This document shows, in pieces, positions 1 to 6,885 of a stretch of DNA of 11,752 nt (position 1 is the stretch's first letter; each line of letters starts with the position of its first letter). The notes under the pieces were generated by a model. It was not told where the DNA came from. It saw only the letters and a program-made list of their open reading frames with translations, and did no database searches. A program made the position numbers and the translations under genes. Source of the DNA: Candidatus Cloacimonadota bacterium (lineage in GTDB: Bacteria > Muiribacteriota > UBA6191 > JACPRK01); NCBI GenBank assembly GCA_021772705.1, contig JAJFLN010000516.1, forward strand, positions 1-11,752, written 5' to 3'.

Positions 1-3000
1 GCAGCTCGTCGAGGACCTCGTTGATGAGGCTGGACATGAAAGTACGCTCCGTATCCACGCCGGTGAAGTCCGATGGGATGGCGACCGTATCGAGGGCCTC
101 CGCCACGGCGTCGCTCAGGACCTGTCGCTGCCCCTCGAAGGTCTCGGCCTCTTCCTGACGGGCCGACAGGCTGTCGGAACCCTTTCTCAACTTCCGGAAC
201 AGCTGCCAGCGTCGCTCGTTGCTCACCGTCGAGGCTCTATCGGCCTGGGCCAGGTCCTCCGCCTTCATGGCGTCCTTCCATGTGAAAACCTTGGACTGGA
301 GTTTTCGACCCATGGCCATGGGCGGGGACTGCGCCGAAGTGGCGGCTGTCGTCTGCTGGCCATCAGCGGTGACGGCGGCCTGTATGGCGGCTACCTCCGC
401 CGCCTGCCGGGCGTCTTCTTCCAAGGACAGCTTGTGAAGCCGGGCCCGATCTTCTCGTGATCTCTCCTCCTGGTCCGCCTTGATTCGGGCGTAGAGCTCC
501 TCCAGATCCACCTTGGGCCCAAAGGCGTCGGCCGGCAGCTGGATGTTGTCCTCCACGAACCGGGTGATGTAGGTCGGGATGTTTCCCGTGGGAGCCAGCT
601 CGCCGAGCTGCTCGTCATTCTCGCCGATACCCTTGTGGACCCAGCGGTAGATGTCGTTCAGGACTGGCTTGTTGTCGTCGATGTCCAGGAGCTCCGTGAC
701 GTGGGTGATGTGTCTGGAGCCATCAGGCAGTCTGTCCTGATGGACGATGACATGAACGGCGCTGGCGATCTGTTCGTTGATGGCCCGGAGTGGCAGGTTC
801 ATCCCCGACAGCATGACCAGGGTCTGCAGTCTCAGCACCGTGTCGTAAGGTGAGTTCGAGTGGAGCGTGGTGAGGGAGCCTTCCTGGCCCGTGTTCATGG
901 CCATCAGCATGTCCAGCGCCTCGCCGCCACGGCACTCGCCGACCACGATTCGATCGGGCCGCATGTGCAGGGCGTTCATGACGAGCTGCCGGATGGAGAT
1001 GGCCCCTGTGCCCTCGATGTTGGATGGCCGGGCTTCCAGGGGAATCACGTGTTGTTGCTGGAGCTGCAGCTCCGCGGCGTCCTCGATGGTGATGATCCGG
1101 GCCTCATCCTGGATGTAGGAGCTGATGGTGTTCAGGGTGGTGGTTTTTCCCGAACCGGTACTGCCGGAGATGATCATGTTCAGCTGGACCTTCACACACC
1201 CGTGGAGGAAGGCTGCCACCCGGGCAGTCATGGTGCCGAAGCCGATCAGGTCCTGTTCCTTGAAAGGCTCGGCGGCGAACTTCCGGATCGTCAGGATGGT
1301 TCCCGCCAGGGCGATGGGAGGGATCACGATGTTGACGCGGGAGCCATCTCTCAGTCTGGCGTCCACCATGGGGGTGGTCTCGTCGATTCTCCGGTTGATG
1401 GGGCGGAGGATCTGGCTGATGATGTGCCGCAGGTGGGACTCACCCTTGAACTTGGTCTCCGTGAGCTGCAGCCTGCCGTTGCGCTCCACGAACACCCGGT
1501 CTGGCCCGTTGACCATGATCTCGCTGACGTCCCGGTCTTCGATGTAGACCTGCAGAGGACCGAGGCCGACGATGTCATTGGAGACCACGTGGACGACGGT
1601 CTTCTGGAGTTCCTTCGATAGCTCCAGGGCTTCCTCCGCCATGACCTCGTCCAGGGCCCGGACGATTCGGGCGTCCATCATGCGCCGCTCTTCCTCGATG
1701 CTCTCGTAGTCCTTCTCCAGCTCCTCGAATGACCCGGCGGAAGGGAGCTTCTCGATGATCAGGACTCGCAATTCGTCGATGAGCTTCTCGTCTTCCGCTT
1801 CCTTGTCAGAGGAACTCATCAGGGACTTGCGGCGCCTGGCCATGGTCTCCTGGAGACGCTGTAACCGGTGGAGGTGAGCCGCGCTCGCCGCGCTGTCCTG
1901 CTCCTCTTCCTCGACATCTCCGGCTCGATAATGGGCCGTCCGCCAGTGGAAGACGTGGCCATCGGTCCCCTTCGTTGTCCCCCCGTCCTCCTCCGACTGA
2001 AGGGCCTGCTGCATGACCTGTCTGGCTTCTCGAAGCTCCTGCTCCTCCGCCCGGGCCTTCAGGTCCAGCTGGTGCAGGTAATCCCGGACCTCCTCGATGT
2101 CGACGTCGGGTCCGAAGGTGCCGTCGGGGACGAAGAACTCATCCCGGATGAAGAGCTTGAGACACTCGGGCAGCAGGCCTGTGGCCACATGCCTCGGCAA
2201 GAGCTCGCCAGTATCGGGTTCCCGATACTGGGGGTCCCATTTGAAGATCTCTCTCAGAACGACTTTGCCGTCCTTGATGCCGTCAGTCTCGCAGATCGAC
2301 GTGACCCGCCGCGTGCCGTCTCGAAGGCGGTTCTGGTGGACGATGATCTGCAGGGCGTTGGCTATCTGCTCCCGGATGGCGAGGCTGGTCAGGTTCATTC
2401 CCGCCATCATCACCATGGTCTCCAGGCGGGAGATCATGTCTCTCGGCGTGTTGGCGTGACCTGTGGTCATGGAGCCGTCGTTGCCGCTGTTCATGGCGTT
2501 GAGCATGTCCAGCGCCTCGCCGCCTCGACACTCGCCAACCACGATCCGATCCGGGATCATGTGGAGAGAGTTGATGACCAGATCTCTGATGGAGACTTCG
2601 CCCCGGCCCTCGATGTTGGCCTGCCTCGACTCCAGAGGGATCACGTGATCCTGCTGCAGCTGGAGTTCGGCGGAGTCCTCGATGGTGATGATCCTGGAGT
2701 CCCTGGGCAGGAAACCGGAGAGGGCATTCAGAGTTGTCGTCTTGCCCGAGCCCGTCTCGCCGCTGACAATCATGTTCAGCTTGGAGCGGACACATCCCTC
2801 GAGGAACACAGCCATGGCGCTGGTCAGGGTGCCCTGAGAAACCAGGTCCGGCAGTCGGAGGGGGTCCTTCTGGAACTTCCGGATCGAGATGGTGGGCCCC
2901 GAAAGGGCCAGAGGAGGAATGACGATGTTGACCCGGGAGCCGTCGGGGAGCCGGGCATCGGTCATGGGCTGAGACTCGTCCACCCGTCTTCCCAGAGGAA

Positions 3001-3598
3001 TGACAATCTTCTCGATGACCTGAAGCAGCTGCTCATCGCTGTCGAACTTCACGTCCGACAGGTACAACTTTCCCCGCCTCTCGATGTAGACCTTCGACGG
3101 GCCATTGACCATGATCTCCGTCACGTCTTCATCGTCCAGGAGCTTCTGGAGGGGACCGAAGCCGAGGATGCTCTCCAGGATGTCCTCCCGGATCTTGATG
3201 AGGGTCTCCGCCGGCAGGTTGAGCCGCCGCTCGGTGATCACCTCCTGGATCGCTTCGGCGATCTTCTCGATGAAGTAGGAACGCTCGTGCTCGATGTCCT
3301 CGTCATCAATGGAACCCAGGTTTCCGAACTTGGCGTGAAAGGCCTCCCGGACCCGCCTCATGACGTCCGGGTCGTAGGCCTTGGCCACGGCCTTCGCCGC
3401 CGCCCGAACCGGATTGCCTCCCGAGTCCCTCCCATGGGAGGTGGAGGGCAGGTTGATTCCCGATCGGGTCGCCTGAAGCCGGCCCATCAAGGACTCCGTG
3501 CCCCGACTCTTGGCCCGGAAGGGACCAAAGGCAGCCGTGCTGCGGTCCGCCGGCCTGGCCAGGGGAGTGATCTTACCTGGGTCTTTGGTGCTCGCCAC
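1..3598 (-). CDS. cpaF: Tandem CpaF/TadA-family secretion ATPase fusion, 3' end outside window
   Basis: This is a hexameric-type secretion/pilus ATPase, expected to act on the cytoplasmic side of the inner membrane and power Tad/Flp-like pilus assembly. One frame of at least 1199 codons has no stop from 3598 to the window edge. Unit 1 shows FGPL (147-150), EIMVNG (161-166), Walker A GETGSGKT (280-287, K286), Asp box TIEDSAEL (305-312), Walker B RIVVGE (351-356) and His box TTGHAN (378-383). Unit 2 repeats them at +532: LGPL (679-682), GSTGSGKT (812-819, K818), TIEDAAEL (837-844), RIVVGE (883-888) and TTLHSN (910-915). Both cores keep the ATP-binding and catalytic residues. Acidic helical linkers follow each core. 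An in-frame TAG at 3607-3605 limits the start to GTG 3598 or later. ATG 3487, with GGAG six bases upstream, is an alternative that leaves both cores intact. The family call is firm; the biological system is inferred. Confidence 0.9.
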   Translation of the reverse strand, partial: MASTKDPGKITPLARPADRSTAAFGPFRAKSRGTESLMGRLQATRSGINLPSTSHGRDSGGNPVRAAAKAVAKAYDPDVMRRVREAFHAKFGNLGSIDDEDIEHERSYFIEKIAEAIQEVITERRLNLPAETLIKIREDILESILGFGPLQKLLDDEDVTEIMVNGPSKVYIERRGKLYLSDVKFDSDEQLLQVIEKIVIPLGRRVDESQPMTDARLPDGSRVNIVIPPLALSGPTISIRKFQKDPLRLPDLVSQGTLTSAMAVFLEGCVRSKLNMIVSGETGSGKTTTLNALSGFLPRDSRIITIEDSAELQLQQDHVIPLESRQANIEGRGEVSIRDLVINSLHMIPDRIVVGECRGGEALDMLNAMNSGNDGSMTTGHANTPRDMISRLETMVMMAGMNLTSLAIREQIANALQIIVHQNRLRDGTRRVTSICETDGIKDGKVVLREIFKWDPQYREPDTGELLPRHVATGLLPECLKLFIRDEFFVPDGTFGPDVDIEEVRDYLHQLDLKARAEEQELREARQVMQQALQSEEDGGTTKGTDGHVFHWRTAHYRAGDVEEEEQDSAASAAHLHRLQRLQETMARRRKSLMSSSDKEAEDEKLIDELRVLIIEKLPSAGSFEELEKDYESIEEERRMMDARIVRALDEVMAEEALELSKELQKTVVHVVSNDIVGLGPLQVYIEDRDVSEIMVNGPDRVFVERNGRLQLTETKFKGESHLRHIISQILRPINRRIDETTPMVDARLRDGSRVNIVIPPIALAGTILTIRKFAAEPFKEQDLIGFGTMTARVAAFLHGCVKVQLNMIISGSTGSGKTTTLNTISSYIQDEARIITIEDAAELQLQQQHVIPLEARPSNIEGTGAISIRQLVMNALHMRPDRIVVGECRGGEALDMLMAMNTGQEGSLTTLHSNSPYDTVLRLQTLVMLSGMNLPLRAINEQIASAVHVIVHQDRLPDGSRHITHVTELLDIDDNKPVLNDIYRWVHKGIGENDEQLGELAPTGNIPTYITRFVEDNIQLPADAFGPKVDLEELYARIKADQEERSREDRARLHKLSLEEDARQAAEVAAIQAAVTADGQQTTAATSAQSPPMAMGRKLQSKVFTWKDAMKAEDLAQADRASTVSNERRWQLFRKLRKGSDSLSARQEEAETFEGQRQVLSDAVAEALDTVAIPSDFTGVDTERTFMSSLINEVLDEL
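278..1564 (-). repeat. Protein-level repeat unit 2 of the double ATPase
   Basis: Residues 679-1107 of the fusion protein repeat the order seen in unit 1: the GPL box, EIMVNG, Walker A, Asp box, Walker B, His box, then the linker signature FGPKVDLEE (1026-1034) and KVFTW (1103-1107). The tail after unit 2 copies the tail after unit 1, which argues that the duplicated module was core plus linker rather than core alone. Confidence 0.85.
1943..3160 (-). repeat. Protein-level repeat unit 1 of the double ATPase
   Basis: Residues 147-552 of the fusion protein run from the FGPL box through the ATPase core to the linker signature FGPDVDIEE (495-503) and HVFHW (548-552). From FGPL to the His box it aligns without gaps to unit 2. 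The linker differs in length by about 24 residues. The repeat is visible at the protein level; the DNA has diverged, which suggests an old duplication. Confidence 0.85.
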
Positions 3599-3681
3599 GG
3601 TACTCTAGTTCCTCATCTGATGCTGGTTTCGACCTGTTCCGATGATATCACAACGACGGAGGACGCGACCGCCGGTTCCAT

Positions 3682-5259
3682 TCAATTCAACTCCACCACG
3701 AAGTCCACGAAGACGACCTGTTCGTCCCGGTTGTTCTGAACGAATACTTCGTGAGTCTCCGTTTCGTCCCGAAGACCCACCTCGGCCCTCATTCCCGGCC
3801 TTACCTTTCGCCTATAGCGGATCTCGGCGGTTCGCTGGGCATAGGTGGAGTCGAACTCGGTCTGCAGCCCCTGTACCGCGATTCTCTCATATAGAAATGA
3901 GAGGTCGAGACCGCTCTTGGGTCCGAACTCCACGGAGTATGTGGTGCGGGTCTTGAACCCCTCGTAGTCCTGGTAGTCCAGGGAAGGCTCCTGGTTGAAC
4001 CGCTTGAAGGCCCGGAGCCGGAAGGCCGACCCGTAACGGCGACCGAACTTGAAGGCGCTGTACTGATCCAGGACCAACCGGTGAGTGTCGAAGGTCTGCT
4101 GGTCCGTGCCCAGGATGGACTCGATGGCGCCGGAGGTGATGTTCGAGCTGTCCTTCTCCAGGTCCGCCCGCTCCAGACTCAGCCGGTTGTCGAACCGGTC
4201 GAAGAGAAATCGGTTCAGAGCCTGGGAATCGTGGTCCGTGTAGGCGAACCGGTCTTTCAGCGTCCAGATCACGTCATCGTCGGTGGCGCGGCGGACAAAT
4301 GTCTCCAAGGTCCCCCGGTCGAAGCTAGTCGCCCCGCCGGAGTCTCCATCCCGCCGAGTGTAGGCAAGGGAGGCCCCGAAGGCCCCTTCCCGCTGGCCGA
4401 TGCGGTTCCGGAACAGCCGAGCCTGACGGCCCACGGGCTCTGGTTCCCGGGTCGCCCGGTCGATCTGTCCCGCACCCAGGTCGAGGAACTGGTCCCGGCT
4501 TCGATCGAACTCCATGTCGCCGGCATACTCCAGAGCCCCGGGTCTGCGGGTCTCGAGGGGAATCGGATGGGGCAGAATCTCGGTGTCCAGCGTCTCGGGC
4601 CCGTACTGAAACCAGCCTAGGCTGAATTGGATCTGGTCGTGGTCCTCCAGAGGTACGTCGTCGAAGGTGGTCCGGCGGTACTCCAGGGTCCCTGTCAGGT
4701 TACGGAAGCCTGTGAAGGCCCGGTCCAGTGTGACATCGAAGCCTCTGCTCGAAGATCGGAAGAGAGGATTGAAATCCTCCCGGTGCACGTCCCAGAACCC
4801 ACCGAAGTCCAGGAGGGTCGCCTCGCCCAGCATGCCTCCCAGGTCGGCCCTGAGCCGATTGTCCAGGACCCCGTAACGCTCACTGTTCACCCGGGTCGGA
4901 TCGTGGGAATCGAAGTGAAGCCGGTTCTCGACGATCAGAATCAGGTCCTCCGTCAGCTCCGCCTCCTTCACCACCAGCAGATCGGCCCGGAGGGCCTTGA
5001 ACAGGCCGTCTTCACTGACGATGGAATCCCCGACACCGCCTCCCGCCAGGGGCCGCAGGCGACGGCTGGTCCGGTCCACCTGCTCTGCCAAAAGACGCAC
5101 CTGTCCGGCGATGAAGTCCTCGTCGGCCTCCGGGTCTTGCGCCAGGGCAGCGGCGGGAACGAGGCAGGCCGAAAGGACCAGTGTCCAGAGCAGGGTGAAC
5201 CCCGCCGTCCGGCCTGGACTGGAGAATCGTGGGTTGAGATCTTGGCAAGCAGGGTCCAT
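3682..5259 (-). CDS. Exported protein, probable outer-membrane beta-barrel, function unknown
   Basis: A 525-residue protein I do not recognise as a named family. Residues 1-40 form a Sec signal peptide with an arginine-containing n-region, a hydrophobic stretch at 21-39 and likely cleavage after ALA (38-40). A short helical segment follows (about 43-70). The rest is rich in alternating polar/hydrophobic stretches, such as IQFSLGWFQYG and a closing VVFVDFVVELN, separated by acidic, Arg/Asp-rich turns, as in outer-membrane barrels or porin-like proteins. The final residue is Asn, not the Phe or Trp that usually ends barrel proteins, so the barrel call is provisional. LSAC at 29-32 resembles a lipobox, but the hydrophobic core continues past it. 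The mature part has no cysteine. An in-frame TGA nine codons upstream and no other start codon support ATG 5259. It lies 83 bases upstream of the tandem ATPase on the same strand, so co-transcription is plausible. Confidence 0.8.
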   Translation of the reverse strand: MDPACQDLNPRFSSPGRTAGFTLLWTLVLSACLVPAAALAQDPEADEDFIAGQVRLLAEQVDRTSRRLRPLAGGGVGDSIVSEDGLFKALRADLLVVKEAELTEDLILIVENRLHFDSHDPTRVNSERYGVLDNRLRADLGGMLGEATLLDFGGFWDVHREDFNPLFRSSSRGFDVTLDRAFTGFRNLTGTLEYRRTTFDDVPLEDHDQIQFSLGWFQYGPETLDTEILPHPIPLETRRPGALEYAGDMEFDRSRDQFLDLGAGQIDRATREPEPVGRQARLFRNRIGQREGAFGASLAYTRRDGDSGGATSFDRGTLETFVRRATDDDVIWTLKDRFAYTDHDSQALNRFLFDRFDNRLSLERADLEKDSSNITSGAIESILGTDQQTFDTHRLVLDQYSAFKFGRRYGSAFRLRAFKRFNQEPSLDYQDYEGFKTRTTYSVEFGPKSGLDLSFLYERIAVQGLQTEFDSTYAQRTAEIRYRRKVRPGMRAEVGLRDETETHEVFVQNNRDEQVVFVDFVVELN

Positions 5260-5353
5260 GGGACAAGTCGACTCCGACTCCCCTCAGGTATCGACAAAAG
5301 ATCGGATCGGGGACAGAGGGTGGATGTTACGCAGGGGGGCAGCCAGCTCTTGG

Positions 5354-5386
5354 GATCACGGAGATCACGAAGGTCACAGGGAACAC
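5354..5386. repeat. Short imperfect direct repeats (GATCACGRA-like)
   Basis: Three adjacent 9-10-base words, GATCACGGA (5354-5362), GATCACGAAG (5363-5372) and GTCACAGGG (5373-5381), run directly into GGGAACA (5379-5385), the word that builds the inverted repeat just downstream. Confidence 0.55.
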
Positions 5387-5404
5387 TGACAGTGCGGTGT
5401 GGGG

Positions 5405-5525
5405 CGGTGAGTCCGAAACAGGGAACAGGGGACAGAGAACAGGCGACCGGGAATTCGGAATTGCACTTCAGTCGTTGGTTGCCCGGCTCCCTGTTGCCTG
5501 TTCTCTGTTCCCTGTTGGCGCACCG
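5405..5525. repeat. Large imperfect inverted repeat of GGGAACAG-like words
   Basis: The left arm (about 5417-5451) carries AACAGGGAACAG, GGGACAGAGAACAGG and CGACCGGG. The right arm (5482-5516) carries the complements CCCGGCTCCCTG, CCTGTTCTCTG and TTCCCTGTT. The loop (5452-5481) contains ATTCGGAATT. Outer CGGTG (5405-5409) and CACCG (5521-5525) extend the pairing. It could fold as a long interrupted hairpin and looks like a dispersed non-coding repeat or small palindromic element. No target-site duplication is obvious. Confidence 0.65.
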
Positions 5526-5664
5526 GAGAGGAACTTGTCCTGGCCGTTCGGATCGAGCTGGTCAAGGTCTCTGACATCTCCAGGGTCTCTCGCGACGGAC
5601 TCGGGACGACACCTGTGGGAGCGGGGAGACAGACCTCTGCTGGTATCGCCCCCTGGATCCGTGT

Positions 5665-5670
5665 TAGATT
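5665..5670 (+). promoter_or_regulatory. Possible -10 element for a leaderless aminotransferase mRNA
   Basis: TAGATT lies six bases before the A of the aminotransferase ATG, and no Shine-Dalgarno-like sequence is present upstream of that ATG. If this is a -10 box, the transcript would start at or next to the start codon. No good -35 is visible at the expected spacing, so this is weak. Confidence 0.2.
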
Positions 5671-5676
5671 CGCCCC

Positions 5677-6864
5677 ATGTTCGCTCCAAGGCTCTCTTCG
5701 AGATTGAAGGCTCTCAGGCCCTCGGCCACCATCGCTCTCTCGGACCGGGCGCGAGAGCTGGCCGCTTCCGGAAGAAGCATCATCACCCTCTCGGCCGGTG
5801 AGCCCGACTTCGATACGCCGCCCAATGCTATCGAGGCGGCCTACCTGGCCATGCAGTCCGGATTCACCCATTACACCGGCGCCGCCGGCATCCCGGAGCT
5901 GCGGAAGGCCATCGCCGAGAAGCTCCGCCGGGACAATGATGTGGAGGTCAATCCCGACGGCGGAGTTCTCGTGATTCCCGGCGCCAAGCAAGGGGCCGCC
6001 TACGCCTGTCTGGCGTTCCTCGACGAGGGCGACGAGTGTCTCGTCCCTGAACCGGCCTGGGTCAGCTTTCGGGAAATGATCACTCTGGCTGGCGGCAAGT
6101 ACGTTCCCCTGCCGTCCCGTCCCGAAGATGGGTTCACCATCGACGCCGACGTGTTTCGATCCAGCATCACGGACCGGACTCGGCTGATGATCCTGAACAC
6201 GCCGACCAACCCGACGGGCAAGGTCTGGAGCCGGCAGGAACTGGAGATGGTGGCGGAGGCGTCCCGGGAGCACGGGTTCATCGTCCTGGCCGACGAGATC
6301 TACGAGACCATCGTCTATGACGGCCACGAGCATGTCAGCCTGGCGAGCCTGCCTGGGATGGCGGATCGCTGCTTGACCCTGAACGGACTGTCCAAGTCCC
6401 ATGCCATGACGGGCTGGCGCCTGGGTTACGTGGCCGGAGCCAAGGAACTGGTGAAGCCGCTGCTGACATTGCAGCAGCACACGGCCACCTGTGCCGGAAG
6501 CTTCGCCCAGAAGGGAGCCGTGGCTGCCATGGAGGCCGGGAGCGAGGCTCCCAGAGCCATGCAGCAGCAGTTCCTGCGACGACGGGACATGTTGATGAAG
6601 CGGTTCTCCGACGTACAGGGCATGTCGGTGTGGCAGCCACAAGGCACCTTCTATATGTTCCTGGACGTGCGGCAAACTGGCAAGGCCTCGACAGAGGTGT
6701 CGGAGTACTTGCTCGATAAGCAGGGGGTCGCCCTGACTCCCGGAGACGCCTTCGGCGACAGCGGATCCGGGTTCCTTCGTCTCTCCTTCGCCGCTTCGGA
6801 GGAGACCCTGGCCGAGGCGGCGGACCGGATCGCCCGAGGCCTGAGAGAGTTGATCGGCAGTTGA
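5677..6864 (+). CDS. Class I/II PLP-dependent aminotransferase, aspartate aminotransferase-like
   Basis: A 395-residue fold-type I transaminase, cytosolic and expected to be a homodimer. It moves an amino group between an amino acid such as aspartate and a 2-oxoacid through pyridoxal phosphate. Visible landmarks are AGEPDFDTP (40-48), W128 in PEPAWVSF (cofactor stacking), N178 in TPTNPTG, D206 and Y209 in LADEIY, the Schiff-base lysine K240 in LSKSHAMTGWRLGY with phosphate-binding R248, and R368 in FLRLSFA for the substrate alpha-carboxylate. Length and motifs match the bacterial AspC/AspB (I-gamma-like) group. Sequence alone does not separate aspartate from prephenate, aromatic or alanine specificity. 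It starts the rightward cluster, 21 bases before dnaX, probably as co-transcribed neighbours rather than pathway partners. Confidence 0.93.
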   Translation: MFAPRLSSRLKALRPSATIALSDRARELAASGRSIITLSAGEPDFDTPPNAIEAAYLAMQSGFTHYTGAAGIPELRKAIAEKLRRDNDVEVNPDGGVLVIPGAKQGAAYACLAFLDEGDECLVPEPAWVSFREMITLAGGKYVPLPSRPEDGFTIDADVFRSSITDRTRLMILNTPTNPTGKVWSRQELEMVAEASREHGFIVLADEIYETIVYDGHEHVSLASLPGMADRCLTLNGLSKSHAMTGWRLGYVAGAKELVKPLLTLQQHTATCAGSFAQKGAVAAMEAGSEAPRAMQQQFLRRRDMLMKRFSDVQGMSVWQPQGTFYMFLDVRQTGKASTEVSEYLLDKQGVALTPGDAFGDSGSGFLRLSFAASEETLAEAADRIARGLRELIGS

Positions 6865-6885
6865 ACTCGATCCGCCCCTGAAGTC

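Larger units (their letters stand above)
5260..5676. other. Divergent intergenic region with repeats
   Basis: These 417 bases separate two divergently transcribed genes and should hold promoters for both. I see no coding signature. The middle is occupied by short direct repeats (5354-5386) and a large imperfect inverted repeat (5405-5525). No clear sigma-70 -35/-10 pair is evident for either gene. The best -10-like word for the rightward gene is TAGATT at 5665-5670. Confidence 0.7.

Noticed and set aside
860..1621. A 253-codon plus-strand open frame
   Set aside because: Antisense shadow of the second ATPase unit in the same codon register, with no domain of its own.
3690..3716. CACGAAG words resembling a dispersed repeat at the end of the exported-protein gene
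   Set aside because: They encode the last beta-strand-like residues (FVDFVVEL) in frame and are explained by alternating Val/Phe/Asp codons.
1868..3739. A 623-codon open frame on the plus strand
   Set aside because: It is the codon-register antisense of the tandem ATPase gene. The minus strand reads as a CpaF protein with all motifs, while the plus-strand translation shows no recognisable domain. The long opening is a by-product of high GC and rare TTA/CTA/TCA codons.
5164..5175. Lipobox-like LSAC in the signal region of the exported protein
   Set aside because: The hydrophobic core continues past the cysteine to a better signal peptidase I site (ALA before Q41), so a lipoprotein is less likely, though not excluded.
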